Assembly (NCBI RefSeq): GCF_934617235.1
Contig: NZ_CAKTTZ010000029.1
Location: forward strand, 1-32,919
Reading direction: 5' to 3'
DNA length: 32,919 bases
DNA from: an uncultured Ellagibacter sp.
Lineage (GTDB): Bacteria > Actinomycetota > Coriobacteriia > Coriobacteriales > Eggerthellaceae
Part shown: piece after piece, positions 25,232 to 32,300 of the stretch
Layout of the letters: every line of letters begins with the position of its first letter
Numbering within the stretch: the stretch's first letter is position 1
The notes under the pieces: generated by a model
Database searches by the model: none
What the model saw: the letters and a program-made list of their open reading frames with translations, nothing else
Told to the model about the DNA's origin: nothing
Program-made: the position numbers and the translations under genes

Positions 25232-25702
25232 TTAGAACGGGATGTCATCATCGTAGACGGAAGAAGAGGCATCGATCGCCGGGGCCGGCTGGGGCTGGTA
25301 GCTCGCCTGAGGAGCAGGCTGATAGCCGCCTTGCTGCCCGTAGTTTTGCCCGGAAGAATACTGAGCATCGCTGTTGCGGCTCGACATGAACTCAAGCTCG
25401 TCCACGATCACTTCGATCTTGGAGCGCTTCTGCCCATCGCGTTCCCACTGGCTCCAGCGCAGCTTGCCTTCAATCGTCACCTTCGTGCCCTTGGACAAAT
25501 ACTTGTTCAAGGCGTCGGCGCGAGCACCGAACATGGTGCAATCGATGAAGTTGGGGTAGTCCTCCCATTCGCCGGTTTGTTGGTTTTTGCGACGGTCGTT
25601 GACCGCCACGCCGAAACCGAGAACGGAAGTGCCGCCCGCAGTACTGCGAAGCTCAGGGTCGCGCGTCAGATTACCGCTGATGATTACTCTGTTGATGCTC
25701 AT
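25232..25702 (-). CDS. ssb: Single-stranded DNA-binding protein
   Basis: A 156-residue SSB. The OB-fold (about 1-108) starts MSINRVIISGNLTRDPELR and includes the family motif YPNFIDCTMFG. It is followed by a Gln/Pro/Tyr-rich linker and the acidic tip DDDIPF that recruits partner proteins. The ATG at 25702 is chosen over an upstream in-frame start because the family begins here. It lies in the canonical rpsF-ssb-rpsR order. Confidence 0.96.
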   Translation of the reverse strand: MSINRVIISGNLTRDPELRSTAGGTSVLGFGVAVNDRRKNQQTGEWEDYPNFIDCTMFGARADALNKYLSKGTKVTIEGKLRWSQWERDGQKRSKIEVIVDELEFMSSRNSDAQYSSGQNYGQQGGYQPAPQASYQPQPAPAIDASSSVYDDDIPF

Positions 25703-25755
25703 GATTCTTGCCTCTTCCCATGTGCCGGACGCCAAGGGCGCCCATTAAGCTCCAG

Positions 25756-26049
25756 TTAGTCGCGGTCTTCGCGCTTCACGATCATGTGGCGGACCACAGC
25801 ATCGTTGATGCGCAGAACGCGATCGAGCTCGGCAACGTTCTGAGGATCAGCGTGGAAATTGGCGAGAGTGTAATCACCGTCGGTCAGACCATTGATCTCA
25901 TAAGCAAGTTTACGCTTGCCCCACTCTTCGACGTTGTCAACCTTGCCTTCGCCCTCAGCGATCGTGGTCTCGATTCGCTTCATGACGGCAATGCGATCTT
26001 CGTCGGAAATGGTCGGGGCGACAAAAAACAGCAGTTCGTAAGCCTTCAT
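25756..26049 (-). CDS. rpsF: 30S ribosomal protein S6
   Basis: A 97-residue S6 (MKAYELLFFVAPTISDEDR at the start, EEWGKRKLAYEINGLTDGDYTLANF in the middle). It has an excellent ribosome-binding site, AAAGGAGGTGA, directly before the ATG. It is the first gene of the operon and is preceded by a structured leader. Confidence 0.96.
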   Translation of the reverse strand: MKAYELLFFVAPTISDEDRIAVMKRIETTIAEGEGKVDNVEEWGKRKLAYEINGLTDGDYTLANFHADPQNVAELDRVLRINDAVVRHMIVKREDRD

Positions 26050-26072
26050 CAGCTCACCTCCTTTGGACTTTA

Positions 26073-26108
26073 CGGCTCTGGGTCTGGTGAAGGCATTTCA
26101 CCCAGAGC
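26073..26108 (-). promoter_or_regulatory. rpsF leader hairpin, candidate S6:S18 autoregulatory site
   Basis: In the leader transcript GCTCTGGG (26108-26101) pairs with CCCAGAGC (26082-26075), with an inner TGAA/TTCA stem and a CCAGA bulge. A CCG follows at the base (26075-26073). The S6:S18 leader family is a bulged hairpin with a conserved CCG ahead of rpsF, so position and features fit, but the outer stem was not resolved. The rest of 26050-26353 holds a probable AT-rich promoter near 26125-26135 and a terminator; no gene is seen. Confidence 0.4.
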
Positions 26109-26287
26109 AGGATACAGCCTGTCTATATTAACGTAGGCATCCCGCTTCGGGTAGACTAAAGCTGCCTCCCATCACCTGAACCACACATCTTCTCGAGCCG
26201 CCGAGCTCGCTTTTAGGTGCATCCTAGCATGCAAACCTGGCAGAAACCTTCCCGTTTCCTTCCCGATTCTCGGCGCGTTTTCTCCGC

Positions 26288-26327
26288 TAAAGAAAATGAG
26301 AGCCCCGCGCTTTTGCGCGAGGCTCTC
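26288..26327 (-). terminator. Terminator of the acidic hypothetical gene
   Basis: A 13 bp stem with one mismatch (GAGAGCCCCGCGC at 26298-26310 with GCGCGAGGCTCTC at 26315-26327), loop TTTT, followed on the minus strand by ATTTTCTTT. It lies just past the stop at 26354 and isolates the gene from the rpsF operon. Confidence 0.85.
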
Positions 26328-26353
26328 GCAGATATTCCATCCAAAAGGAGGCT

Positions 26354-26893
26354 TCACTCTCCGTCGGTGTCGATTTCCGTCGAAGAATCCTCATCGTCTT
26401 CCGTCAAATACTTCTCGTCGATCTCGTCCTCGCCGTAATCGACTCCGCTCTTAAGCTTCGCCATGAAGTTCGGAGCCTCACCGATATAGGCAGCCTCCTC
26501 CTCGAAGGTGTAGCCGCCCTCGTCGTCGATCGTATAAAGATAGCCAACCGCATAGCCGTCCTCTGCGCCCGGCACGCCGCCCTCGGCGATGATAACGTCC
26601 TTCGTGCCATCGTCGGTCTCGACGTAGCCGTCATAGCAAAACGCGTAGGCATCCGCACCGCGGGCACCTTCCACCGTATGCTGCGCAAGGTTGTAGCATT
26701 CCTCCGAAGAATCGCCCGGATGCGACTCGATGAACAGGTTCTCTTTCACCACCAGCGTCGTGAACGGAACGAGCTCGGCACCCTCTTCCATCTTCTCCTT
26801 CGCCTCGTCGAGGGCGAACAGGAGCACGTTTTCGAGCATCTCGGGAATTTCGGGAACTTCCTCGGATGAGTTTTCAACAGTACGATCGGCCAT
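26354..26893 (-). CDS. Uncharacterised acidic protein
   Basis: A 179-residue, strongly acidic protein that I do not recognise. There is no signal peptide, membrane segment or known catalytic motif. Residues about 15-60 are helical (MLENVLLFALDEAKEKMEEG), 60-150 look like an alpha/beta domain rich in Gly, Tyr and Asp, and the last 30 residues are an Asp/Glu/Ser tail. One short cysteine-containing stretch (ECYNLAQ) is present. The start is well supported by AAAGGAG 7-8 nt before the ATG. It stands alone between a tRNA-Ser cluster and rpsF, with its own terminator. Its compact, soluble, acidic nature hints at a cytosolic protein; no function can be assigned. Confidence 0.75.
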   Translation of the reverse strand: MADRTVENSSEEVPEIPEMLENVLLFALDEAKEKMEEGAELVPFTTLVVKENLFIESHPGDSSEECYNLAQHTVEGARGADAYAFCYDGYVETDDGTKDVIIAEGGVPGAEDGYAVGYLYTIDDEGGYTFEEEAAYIGEAPNFMAKLKSGVDYGEDEIDEKYLTEDDEDSSTEIDTDGE

Positions 26894-26970
26894 TAGGTCG
26901 CTCCTTTGCTTTTCGATAATCGATTGTCCCAGTGTAGTCCACTAAGCTGGCTTTTTGGAGGGAAGCACAG

Positions 26971-26995
26971 AAAAAGCCCCCGCGATTGCGAGGGC
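26971..26995 (-). terminator. Duplicate copy of the tRNA-Ser(CGA) terminator
   Basis: Hairpin GCCCCCGC-GATT-GCGAGGGC (26976-26995) with five T residues after it on the minus strand. It is identical to the terminator at 27163-27186 and belongs to the duplicated tRNA end described below. Confidence 0.7.
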
Positions 26996-27162
26996 TCATT
27001 ATTTCGTGGCGGAGGAGGAGGGATTCGCGCGTCCGCTTCGCGAACCCGCACCCCTCCCTCGCAAGCTCGGTCGGGCGAATTCCTAAAAACGTGCCACTGG
27101 CACGTTTTCTTAACGGAATTCCACCTCATCGGTTCGAATCCCCGGGGAGCCCCCGGGATATG
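26972..27162. repeat. Duplicated tRNA-Ser 3' end plus small palindromic insert
   Basis: Bases 26972-27027 repeat 27163-27218 with one difference in 56. The repeat covers the terminator, the CCA end and the tRNA up to the TTCG of the T-loop. Past that point the copies diverge. The intervening 27028-27162 is not coding. It contains a perfect palindrome (AAAACGTGCCA-C-TGGCACGTTTT) nested in GAATTCC/GGAATTC, and GGATTCG (27021-27027) is mirrored by CGAATCC at 27135-27141. It looks like an integration or duplication scar at a tRNA gene. Confidence 0.7.
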
Positions 27163-27186
27163 AAAAGCCCCCGCGATTGCGAGGGC
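27163..27186 (-). terminator. Terminator of tRNA-Ser(CGA)
   Basis: An 8 bp stem (27167-27186, GCCCCCGC-GATT-GCGAGGGC) followed on the minus strand by TTTT, 11 nt past the CCA end. Confidence 0.8.
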
Positions 27187-27197
27187 TCATAATTTCG

Positions 27198-27290
27198 TGG
27201 CGGAGGAGGAGGGATTCGAACCCTCGTTACCCGGGTTGCGGGCAAAACGGTTTTCGAGACCGCCGCATTCAACCACTCTGCCACCCCTCC
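27198..27290 (-). tRNA. tRNA-Ser (anticodon CGA)
   Basis: A 93-nt class II tRNA with encoded CCA. The acceptor is GGAGGGG with CTCCTCC, the D-arm region reads TGGCAGAGTGGTTGAATG, and the anticodon loop is CTCGAAA (CGA). It has a long variable arm and the T-arm GAGGG-TTCGAAT-CCCTC. It lies 62 bp from tRNA-Ser(GGA), probably on the same transcript. Confidence 0.96.
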
Positions 27291-27325
27291 GCATGGGGTG
27301 TGGGGCTTGAGCCCCTTATACGGGA

Positions 27326-27343
27326 AACGCGCCGAAGCGCGTT
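27326..27343 (-). terminator. Hairpin between the two tRNA-Ser genes
   Basis: AACGCGC-CGAA-GCGCGTT, 10 nt past the CCA end of tRNA-Ser(GGA). On the minus strand only TTT follows; on the plus strand ACTTTTTT follows, so it could stop transcription from either side or simply mark a processing site. A second small hairpin (GGGGC-TTGA-GCCCC) lies at 27302-27315. Confidence 0.4.
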
Positions 27344-27352
27344 ACTTTTTTC

Positions 27353-27444
27353 TGGCGGAGAGATGGGGATTCGAACCCCAGATACCCTTTTGGGGCATAC
27401 ACGATTTCCAATCGTGCTCCTTCGGCCAGCTCGGACATCTCTCC
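27353..27444 (-). tRNA. tRNA-Ser (anticodon GGA)
   Basis: A 92-nt class II tRNA with encoded CCA. The acceptor is GGAGAGA with TCTCTCC, the anticodon stem-loop CACGA-TTGGAAA-TCGTG gives GGA, the variable arm is long, and the T-arm contains GGGGTTCGAATCCCC. Confidence 0.97.
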
Positions 27445-27469
27445 GCATTGCCAATTGCAGCAGCTAAGT

Positions 27470-27498
27470 ATTATACATAAGACCCTGTTTACCTACAA
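27470..27498 (-). promoter_or_regulatory. Promoter of the tRNA-Ser genes
   Basis: On the minus strand TTGTAG (27498-27493), a 17 bp spacer and a perfect TATAAT (27475-27470), starting transcription near 27461, about 17 nt before the tRNA-Ser(GGA) 5' end. Confidence 0.7.
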
Positions 27499-27579
27499 GG
27501 AAATTTTTCAAAAACTCGCAAACCCGCCCTTCACAATGCCGCCAAGTGGAAAAATCAAACTCCACCAGGGCATCCGTCC

Positions 27580-28410
27580 TTAGTATTCGCTCGTCAACGA
27601 GTAATGGCCAGGCGTCACTTCGGCGACGTTCATCGGCACGTCGAACAACGACGACATAGCCGTATCGGTCAGGAGCTCTTCCTTCGATCCGTCTGCGTGC
27701 ACCGAGCCGTCCTTGATCAACAGCAGCCGCTCGATCTCGGGGATGATATCCTCGGCATAATGGGTGACCAGCAGAATCGCGCGCCCTGACTGCGCAATCG
27801 AGCGCATAGACCGACGCACGTAGTGCATCCCCTGCGGATCGAGGCCCGTGCACGGCTCATCAAGCACGACGACATCGGGGTCATGAACGAGCGCACGAGC
27901 AAACAACACGCGGCGCGCCTGCCCTGTCGAGAGCGTCATCACGTCCCTGTCGGCGATCGACTCAACGCCAAGCGTCGCCATGGTCTTTCGGCAGCGCGCG
28001 TAGTCGTCCTCGCTCGCATTCACACGCTTCGGCACACCCAGCGAGCCGAACAAGCCGCCCGCAACCACTTCAATAGCCGGCATATGCACCGTGATCTGGT
28101 CCTGCATCGTTGACGACACGATACCGAGGCTCTTCTTCACATCCTCTAGTGTCGCCCGCGCGTTCCCACGGAAGAGCACGGGAGGCTCGTCCTGGTAAAG
28201 CGGGAGAATCTCACGCGTGATCAGCTTGATGAAAGTGGACTTGCCCGCGCCATTCGGACCGAGCAACGCCATGCTCTCGCCCTCGGCAAGCTCGAAGGAG
28301 CCAACTTGCAGGATTGTCTTGCCCGACCGCTTTACGATCGCATTTTTCAGAGAAAGAAAGGGAGGGCGCGAATCCACTTCGCACCCTCCCTCGAACTGAC
28401 TGTCAGCCAT
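27580..28410 (-). CDS. ABC transporter-type ATPase, single NBD (ModF/YlmA-like)
   Basis: A 276-residue nucleotide-binding protein. Walker A is GPNGAGKST (51-59), the signature is LSTGQARRVLFARAL, Walker B is VVVLDEPCTGLDP and the switch His is in VTHYAEDI. No permease or binding protein is adjacent. The nearest relatives by motif are stand-alone ATPases such as ModF or YlmA. The gene starts 5 bp after the PpiC-type lipoprotein gene, so the two are co-expressed. Whether it works with a distant membrane partner or as a soluble regulator is unknown. Confidence 0.85.
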   Translation of the reverse strand: MADSQFEGGCEVDSRPPFLSLKNAIVKRSGKTILQVGSFELAEGESMALLGPNGAGKSTFIKLITREILPLYQDEPPVLFRGNARATLEDVKKSLGIVSSTMQDQITVHMPAIEVVAGGLFGSLGVPKRVNASEDDYARCRKTMATLGVESIADRDVMTLSTGQARRVLFARALVHDPDVVVLDEPCTGLDPQGMHYVRRSMRSIAQSGRAILLVTHYAEDIIPEIERLLLIKDGSVHADGSKEELLTDTAMSSLFDVPMNVAEVTPGHYSLTSEY

Positions 28411-28415
28411 GAAGC

Positions 28416-29621
28416 CTATGCTGCCTTCTTAGTTTCCGATTCGCTGTTGTCGCTCGAAGCAGAGTCGCTCGAGGTGCTGTCGCCCGAGGTGGAGGAAGCG
28501 TCCGCAGCGCTCACTTCGTTGTCGGCGGAGCTGCTGCTCCCGTCGGTGGAAGAGGAATCAGACGAGTCGGAGGAGTCATCGCTTTGGTACTTCGACATAT
28601 CAAGGTCGTAGGGCAAGCCGCTCGGCATATCCTTAATCTCGATGTCCGCATTTTCCTTCGCGTCGGAGAGCCACTGCTGATAGGCCTTCGATTGGTTCGA
28701 GGACTTAAGCGAGCTTCTGAACTGGTCGACGAACTCGGAGGGCAGCTGATCGAGGCTCGTCAGCTCAGCGGGAGCGTGGAACTCGTCGGTGCACTTGATG
28801 ATATGAATGCCATAGCTGCTCGTGACAAGCCCGCTGACCTGGCCCTTTGAAAGGTCGGCAAGACCGGCGGTGTATTCGCTCACGAAGGAGTTGAGCTTAT
28901 CCCAACCCACATCGCCGCCGTTTTGGCCCGAGCTATCCTTGGAATAGGTCTTGGCGGCCTCAGCGAAATCGAGCGTTCCGGCGTTGATCTGGTCGAGCAC
29001 GCTCTGCGCCGTCGCCTCATCGTCGGCGTCAAACAGGATGTGGGAGGAACGCTTCGCGCCATCGTAGCTGGAGATATAGGTCTGAGCATAGGAGAGAACG
29101 TCCTCGTCGGAGGGGTCGTCACCTTCGAAGGCCTTCAGGAGACCTTGTTGCAAAAGGGAGGTCTTGATGTTGTCCTTGTACTGATCTTCGGTCATGCCGA
29201 CGGCCTGGAGCGCCTCGTTCCATTTGTCGTCGCTCGCATAATTCTGCTTCATCTGGTCGACGTAGGACTGCACCTCGTCGTCGCTCACCGTGACGCCCTT
29301 TTCCTCGGCGCCCTGGATGATCAGCTCTTTGGTCACGAGAGAGTCGATGACCTCCTCGCGAACCTTCTCGGGAGTGTAATCATACTTGGCCATCCACTCG
29401 CCCCACGCGTCTTCGTCGGTCAAAGACATCTGGGAGCGAATGCTCTCCACGGAATCCGTGACGTCTTTCTCCTGGATTTCGGCACCATTGACGGTTGCCG
29501 CCACGCCTTCAATACCCTTCGATCCCGACGTGGAATTGCCCGAGCACGCCGTGATGCTGACCACGCACAAGGCGGACAGGCTCACCGCGCAAACGGCCTT
29601 AGCGATTGTAGAAGCTTTCAT
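28416..29621 (-). CDS. Lipoprotein foldase, PpiC/SurA-type peptidyl-prolyl isomerase
   Basis: A 402-residue lipoprotein. The signal peptide MKASTIAKAVCAVSLSALC ends in the lipobox SITAC (Cys26 lipidated). A SurA-N-like helical domain (about 35-175, with SLVTKELIIQGAEEKGVTVSDDEV) is followed by one parvulin domain (about 190-285: SSHILFD, DFAEAAKTYSKD, NGGDVGW, SSYGIHIIK). The C-terminal 60 residues are Ser/Asp-rich and probably disordered. It should help fold secreted proteins outside the membrane, like PrsA. The ATG at 29621 is chosen because the signal peptide begins there and AAGGGAAGGG precedes it. The ABC ATPase gene follows directly. Confidence 0.92.
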   Translation of the reverse strand: MKASTIAKAVCAVSLSALCVVSITACSGNSTSGSKGIEGVAATVNGAEIQEKDVTDSVESIRSQMSLTDEDAWGEWMAKYDYTPEKVREEVIDSLVTKELIIQGAEEKGVTVSDDEVQSYVDQMKQNYASDDKWNEALQAVGMTEDQYKDNIKTSLLQQGLLKAFEGDDPSDEDVLSYAQTYISSYDGAKRSSHILFDADDEATAQSVLDQINAGTLDFAEAAKTYSKDSSGQNGGDVGWDKLNSFVSEYTAGLADLSKGQVSGLVTSSYGIHIIKCTDEFHAPAELTSLDQLPSEFVDQFRSSLKSSNQSKAYQQWLSDAKENADIEIKDMPSGLPYDLDMSKYQSDDSSDSSDSSSTDGSSSSADNEVSAADASSTSGDSTSSDSASSDNSESETKKAA

Positions 29622-29736
29622 GAAACCCTTCCCTTTGCATGAAAACGTGCGGGGTCGGCGACGTAAAGCCGCACTTGAAACGCCGATTCCGCACGAGACG
29701 TAACGCTGCAAAGTATTTTCGCATAGGAATATTTGG

Positions 29737-29771
29737 AAACATAAGGTCGCACAATTTGCCCACTTATGTTT
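29737..29771. promoter_or_regulatory. Inverted repeat between purE and the PpiC-type gene
   Basis: AAACATAAG (29737-29745) and CTTATGTTT (29763-29771) form a 9 bp inverted repeat with a 17 bp spacer in the AT-rich part of the 178 bp gap, about 115 nt before the lipoprotein start. It could be an operator over its promoter or a weak hairpin after purE. No gene is seen in 29622-29799. Confidence 0.4.
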
Positions 29772-29799
29772 CACAGAACCCCGCGCGGGACGTGAAGCG

Positions 29800-30264
29800 C
29801 TACGCCTCAGCCATAGCCGCTTTGAAGTCGATGATCTTTTGACGGCATCCGTCACAGTTAGTGCCAAGCATCTGCACCGCGAGGATAGCTGCATTCTTCG
29901 CGCCGTTAATCGCGACGCAGGCAACAGGCACGCCAGAGGGCATCTGCACCATAGACAGAAGGGAGTCAAGACCGCCCAGATCGCTCGTCTTCATAGGCAC
30001 GGCGATGACGGGGTCGGGCGTGTAAGCCGCGACGACGCCTCCAAGATGCGCCGCCTTGCCCGCCGCGGCGATGATCACCTTGATGCCGCGCTCGTGCGCC
30101 GTAGACGCCCATTCGTGCACTTCAAGCGGCTTGCGATGGGCGCTCGCCACCTTCACTTCGTAGGAAATGCCGAATTCGTCGAGCTGCTGCATGCACGGCT
30201 CCATCGCCGGCATGTCGGATTTGCTGCCCATGATAATGCCCACAACGGGCTTTTCGTCTGCCAT
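29800..30264 (-). CDS. purE: N5-carboxyaminoimidazole ribonucleotide mutase
   Basis: A 154-residue class I PurE, which converts N5-CAIR to CAIR in purine synthesis. It has the nucleotide-binding GSKSD (13-17), SAHRKP (41-46) with the catalytic His, and the AGKAAHLGGVVAAYTPDPVIAVPM block. The ATG at 30264 is preferred to upstream starts because AAAGG precedes it and the family begins here. No purK is beside it. It is the third purine gene in the window, not in an operon with purA or purD. Confidence 0.95.
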   Translation of the reverse strand: MADEKPVVGIIMGSKSDMPAMEPCMQQLDEFGISYEVKVASAHRKPLEVHEWASTAHERGIKVIIAAAGKAAHLGGVVAAYTPDPVIAVPMKTSDLGGLDSLLSMVQMPSGVPVACVAINGAKNAAILAVQMLGTNCDGCRQKIIDFKAAMAEA

Positions 30265-30364
30265 GTCAAGACCTTTCACGCGTCCGCTTATTTGCCTTTT
30301 CAGTATACGCGTGGCGCGCGATCGATCGCGAAGGAGGGGGCGATAACGCGGAGTCTGCGCAAAG

Positions 30365-30769
30365 CTAGCTTGCTGCCGCGCGCATGAGGCGGGCAATAGC
30401 CTCGTAGCCGGAGCGCCCGCGCACGAACTCCTCCGTCAAATCAAGCAGGGGAATGTCCTCGGGAACGACGATCGAAGGGTTCTGCTTCAGAATCTCGATA
30501 CGCGGAACATGACAGTTGAACAGGCGGCATACCTGCGGGCGCGCCTCCCAGATCATGCAGCCGCCTTCAGGGGACTGCAGCGGGCAGCGCTCACCTTTGC
30601 GATCGATCGGGCGCACGTGTTTGCGGTCGATGCATTTATGCATGGCGTCGAGCTCTTCGGGCGTGATGGCCAGCACATTCAGCCCGCAGCACTGCCCGCA
30701 GCAGGTGCAATCGGGATAGCTATTGTCGCCGTCGAAGCGCAACGGTTCGTCATTAGGGGTGATTTTCAT
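30365..30769 (-). CDS. YkgJ-type cysteine-cluster protein (UPF0153)
   Basis: A 134-residue protein with two cysteine groups: Cys21, 23, 24, 27, 28 (CTCCGQCC) and Cys62, 71, 81, 86 (RCPLQ...GCMIW...QVCRLFNC). This is the pattern of the YkgJ / zinc- or iron-chelating cluster family, whose biochemical role is unsettled. The start ATG at 30769 is the one next to an AAGG and close to the first cysteine cluster. It lies 100 bp before purE. The 288 bp upstream (30770-31057) show no other gene. Confidence 0.8.
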   Translation of the reverse strand: MKITPNDEPLRFDGDNSYPDCTCCGQCCGLNVLAITPEELDAMHKCIDRKHVRPIDRKGERCPLQSPEGGCMIWEARPQVCRLFNCHVPRIEILKQNPSIVVPEDIPLLDLTEEFVRGRSGYEAIARLMRAAAS

Positions 30770-31057
30770 GCCTTGCTTTCGGATGATTCTCGTCTTTTGC
30801 CACTTGATGATAGCGCTATTTGCACCACGCAAGCATTTCGTTGGCGCAGCATCGATGAGCGGCATGGAAGCCAAGGGAAGCGTCCCCGCCGAAAGCCGCG
30901 AGGCGACAAGAGCCTAAGCGCCGCTTTTACCGCCTCGCAGGAGCGCCGCGCGTCATCCTCACGGATACGCGACAGATTCGTCCCAAAAAATTTAGCGAAC
31001 ATGAAATCTCATTTCACCTGCGATTATTTGCTTCTTTAGGGCTTGAAGACCCAAGGA

Positions 31058-31975
31058 CTAAAACGTTTGAAGAAATTCGTCTATATCGCCATCCACGAGG
31101 ATGCTCCTGCCCGCAATGGCGGCTGGAGCGCACGCCCCTCCTATGTTCACGCAGGCGTACGTCGCATTGCCGTTCCGGCCCACGGCGTTCCAGAAGGGGT
31201 ATTTGATGATGACGGGCGTGTTGTTTCCGACGCCCAGCTCAAAATACAGGACGCGGTCGCTGGAGTGCGTCTCGCAGAACGCGCGGTAGCGGGAGGCCGC
31301 CTCATGCCATCCGCGGTCCTCGCAGAAAGAGCCGTCGACGCGCAGGTTGGGAACCAAAGGCGCCCCGCAGCGTGGGCAACGGGGAACGAGCTCGCTTGGC
31401 ACTCGCTGGTCTTTCTGGCTGCCCACCATCTCGCGGACCTGCCGCTCGTTGTCGTATGTCTCGCCGGAGCAGTTGCGGGCGCACTGGAACAAGCCGTAGT
31501 CTCCCTGCGTGTAGAACAGCCGAGCCTTGTCAAACCCCGCCAGCTGGAACTGATGGTCGACGTTGGTGGTAAGGACGAAGTAATCTCGCCCTTCAAGGAT
31601 GCGCAGGAGGTCGAGATAGGGTTTGCCAGCCCCCGCCTCGTAGCGGTTGAGCAGGATGGCTCGGCTCCACCACGCCCAGTAAGTCTCCAAGTCGGGGAAG
31701 GGATGGAACCCGCCCGAGTACATGTCGGTTATCCCGAACCGGTCGCGGAAGTCCGCGAAGTTCTCGTCGAAGCGCTTGCCGGAATAGGAGAAGCCCGCCG
31801 CGGCGGAGAGCCCGGCGCCTGCGCCCACCAGGACGGCGTCGCACCTGTCGAGTTCCCGCCTCATCGCCTCGGCCGCTTCTTCCGTCGTCGCGTCGGCCCC
31901 GCGCACGAGGGCCACACCCCGCTTGGCGCGCACGTATTCGCCGCCGGCGAACAAGTTAGATGAAAAGAATGTCAC
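31058..31975 (-). CDS. Class M sirtuin (SirTM-like NAD-dependent protein ADP-ribosyltransferase/deacylase)
   Basis: A 305-residue Sir2 relative. Visible are the NAD-binding GAGAGLSAAAGF (51-62), the TTNVDHQFQLAGFD block (136-149) with Asn138 and Asp140, and a four-cysteine zinc site (Cys165, 169, 200, 203). Where classical sirtuins have the catalytic His (LHG), this protein has Gln157 in YTQGDYG, 19 residues after the Asn. That is the substitution described for SirTM proteins, which ADP-ribosylate targets rather than deacetylate. SirTM genes are usually clustered with a macrodomain protein, a GcvH-like carrier and a lipoate ligase; none is present here. The start is a GTG at 31975 with GAGAGG upstream, inside the end of a degenerate gene. 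The function is therefore inferred from active-site residues only. Confidence 0.8.
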   Translation of the reverse strand: MTFFSSNLFAGGEYVRAKRGVALVRGADATTEEAAEAMRRELDRCDAVLVGAGAGLSAAAGFSYSGKRFDENFADFRDRFGITDMYSGGFHPFPDLETYWAWWSRAILLNRYEAGAGKPYLDLLRILEGRDYFVLTTNVDHQFQLAGFDKARLFYTQGDYGLFQCARNCSGETYDNERQVREMVGSQKDQRVPSELVPRCPRCGAPLVPNLRVDGSFCEDRGWHEAASRYRAFCETHSSDRVLYFELGVGNNTPVIIKYPFWNAVGRNGNATYACVNIGGACAPAAIAGRSILVDGDIDEFLQTF

Positions 31976-32129
31976 GGTAGATCCTCTCGTCCGATTCCAG
32001 GAAGACGTCGAACACCACGTGGATGAACATCACGTCTATCACGCGGACGGCGGGAAGCCCCTCAGCGTCGACCGTCGCGAACGAGCAGTCCCTAATGCGC
32101 CTCAGGAAGCGCAGGCAGTACCCGGCGTC
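31956..32129 (-). pseudogene. Remnant of a pyridoxamine 5'-phosphate oxidase-like gene
   Basis: About 57 codons resemble the N-terminus of PNPOx-type flavin proteins (RFLRRIRDCSFATVDAEGLPAVRVIDVMF). The frame then runs into DERIYRDILFI and stops, without the FMN-binding remainder (normally about 130 residues). No good start or ribosome site is visible. Its last 20 bp overlap the start of the sirtuin gene, suggesting that a deletion or insertion placed the sirtuin here. Confidence 0.55.
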
Positions 32130-32245
32130 TATCTGCCCAGCGCTGGCGACGGGGATGCGACCGGATGTCGCCAGGCCGAAACCGCCTCGCGCTCCCTGCC
32201 CTTGCCATGCCCTCTCCCAGCCCATCTCTTGCCCCCTCACGATCG

Positions 32246-32277
32246 GCCGCGACGCCTCCTGTAGAGGGCGCCGCGGC
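32246..32277 (-). terminator. GC-rich hairpin after the SnoaL-like gene
   Basis: An 11 bp stem with one mismatch (GCCGCGACGCC with GGCGCCGCGGC) and a 10-nt loop, 24 nt past the stop codon. No T-run follows, so intrinsic termination is uncertain. Confidence 0.35.
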
Positions 32278-32300
32278 ATTAGTCCAGTTCTGTTGCGGTG

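Noticed and set aside
26906..27467. Plus-strand frames across the tRNA-Ser region (e.g. 26906-27163, 27177-27467)
   Set aside because: They read through tRNA genes and their duplicated ends in antisense; such spurious proteins are a known annotation artefact.
29622..29969. An N-terminal extension of the PpiC-type lipoprotein to 29969
   Set aside because: It would bury the clear signal peptide and lipobox inside the protein and read through purE in antisense frame; the ATG at 29621 has a ribosome site.
30766..31002. A 78-codon minus-strand frame upstream of the YkgJ-like gene
   Set aside because: Arg/Ser-rich with no motif, and it overlaps the probable promoter and start of the YkgJ-like gene.
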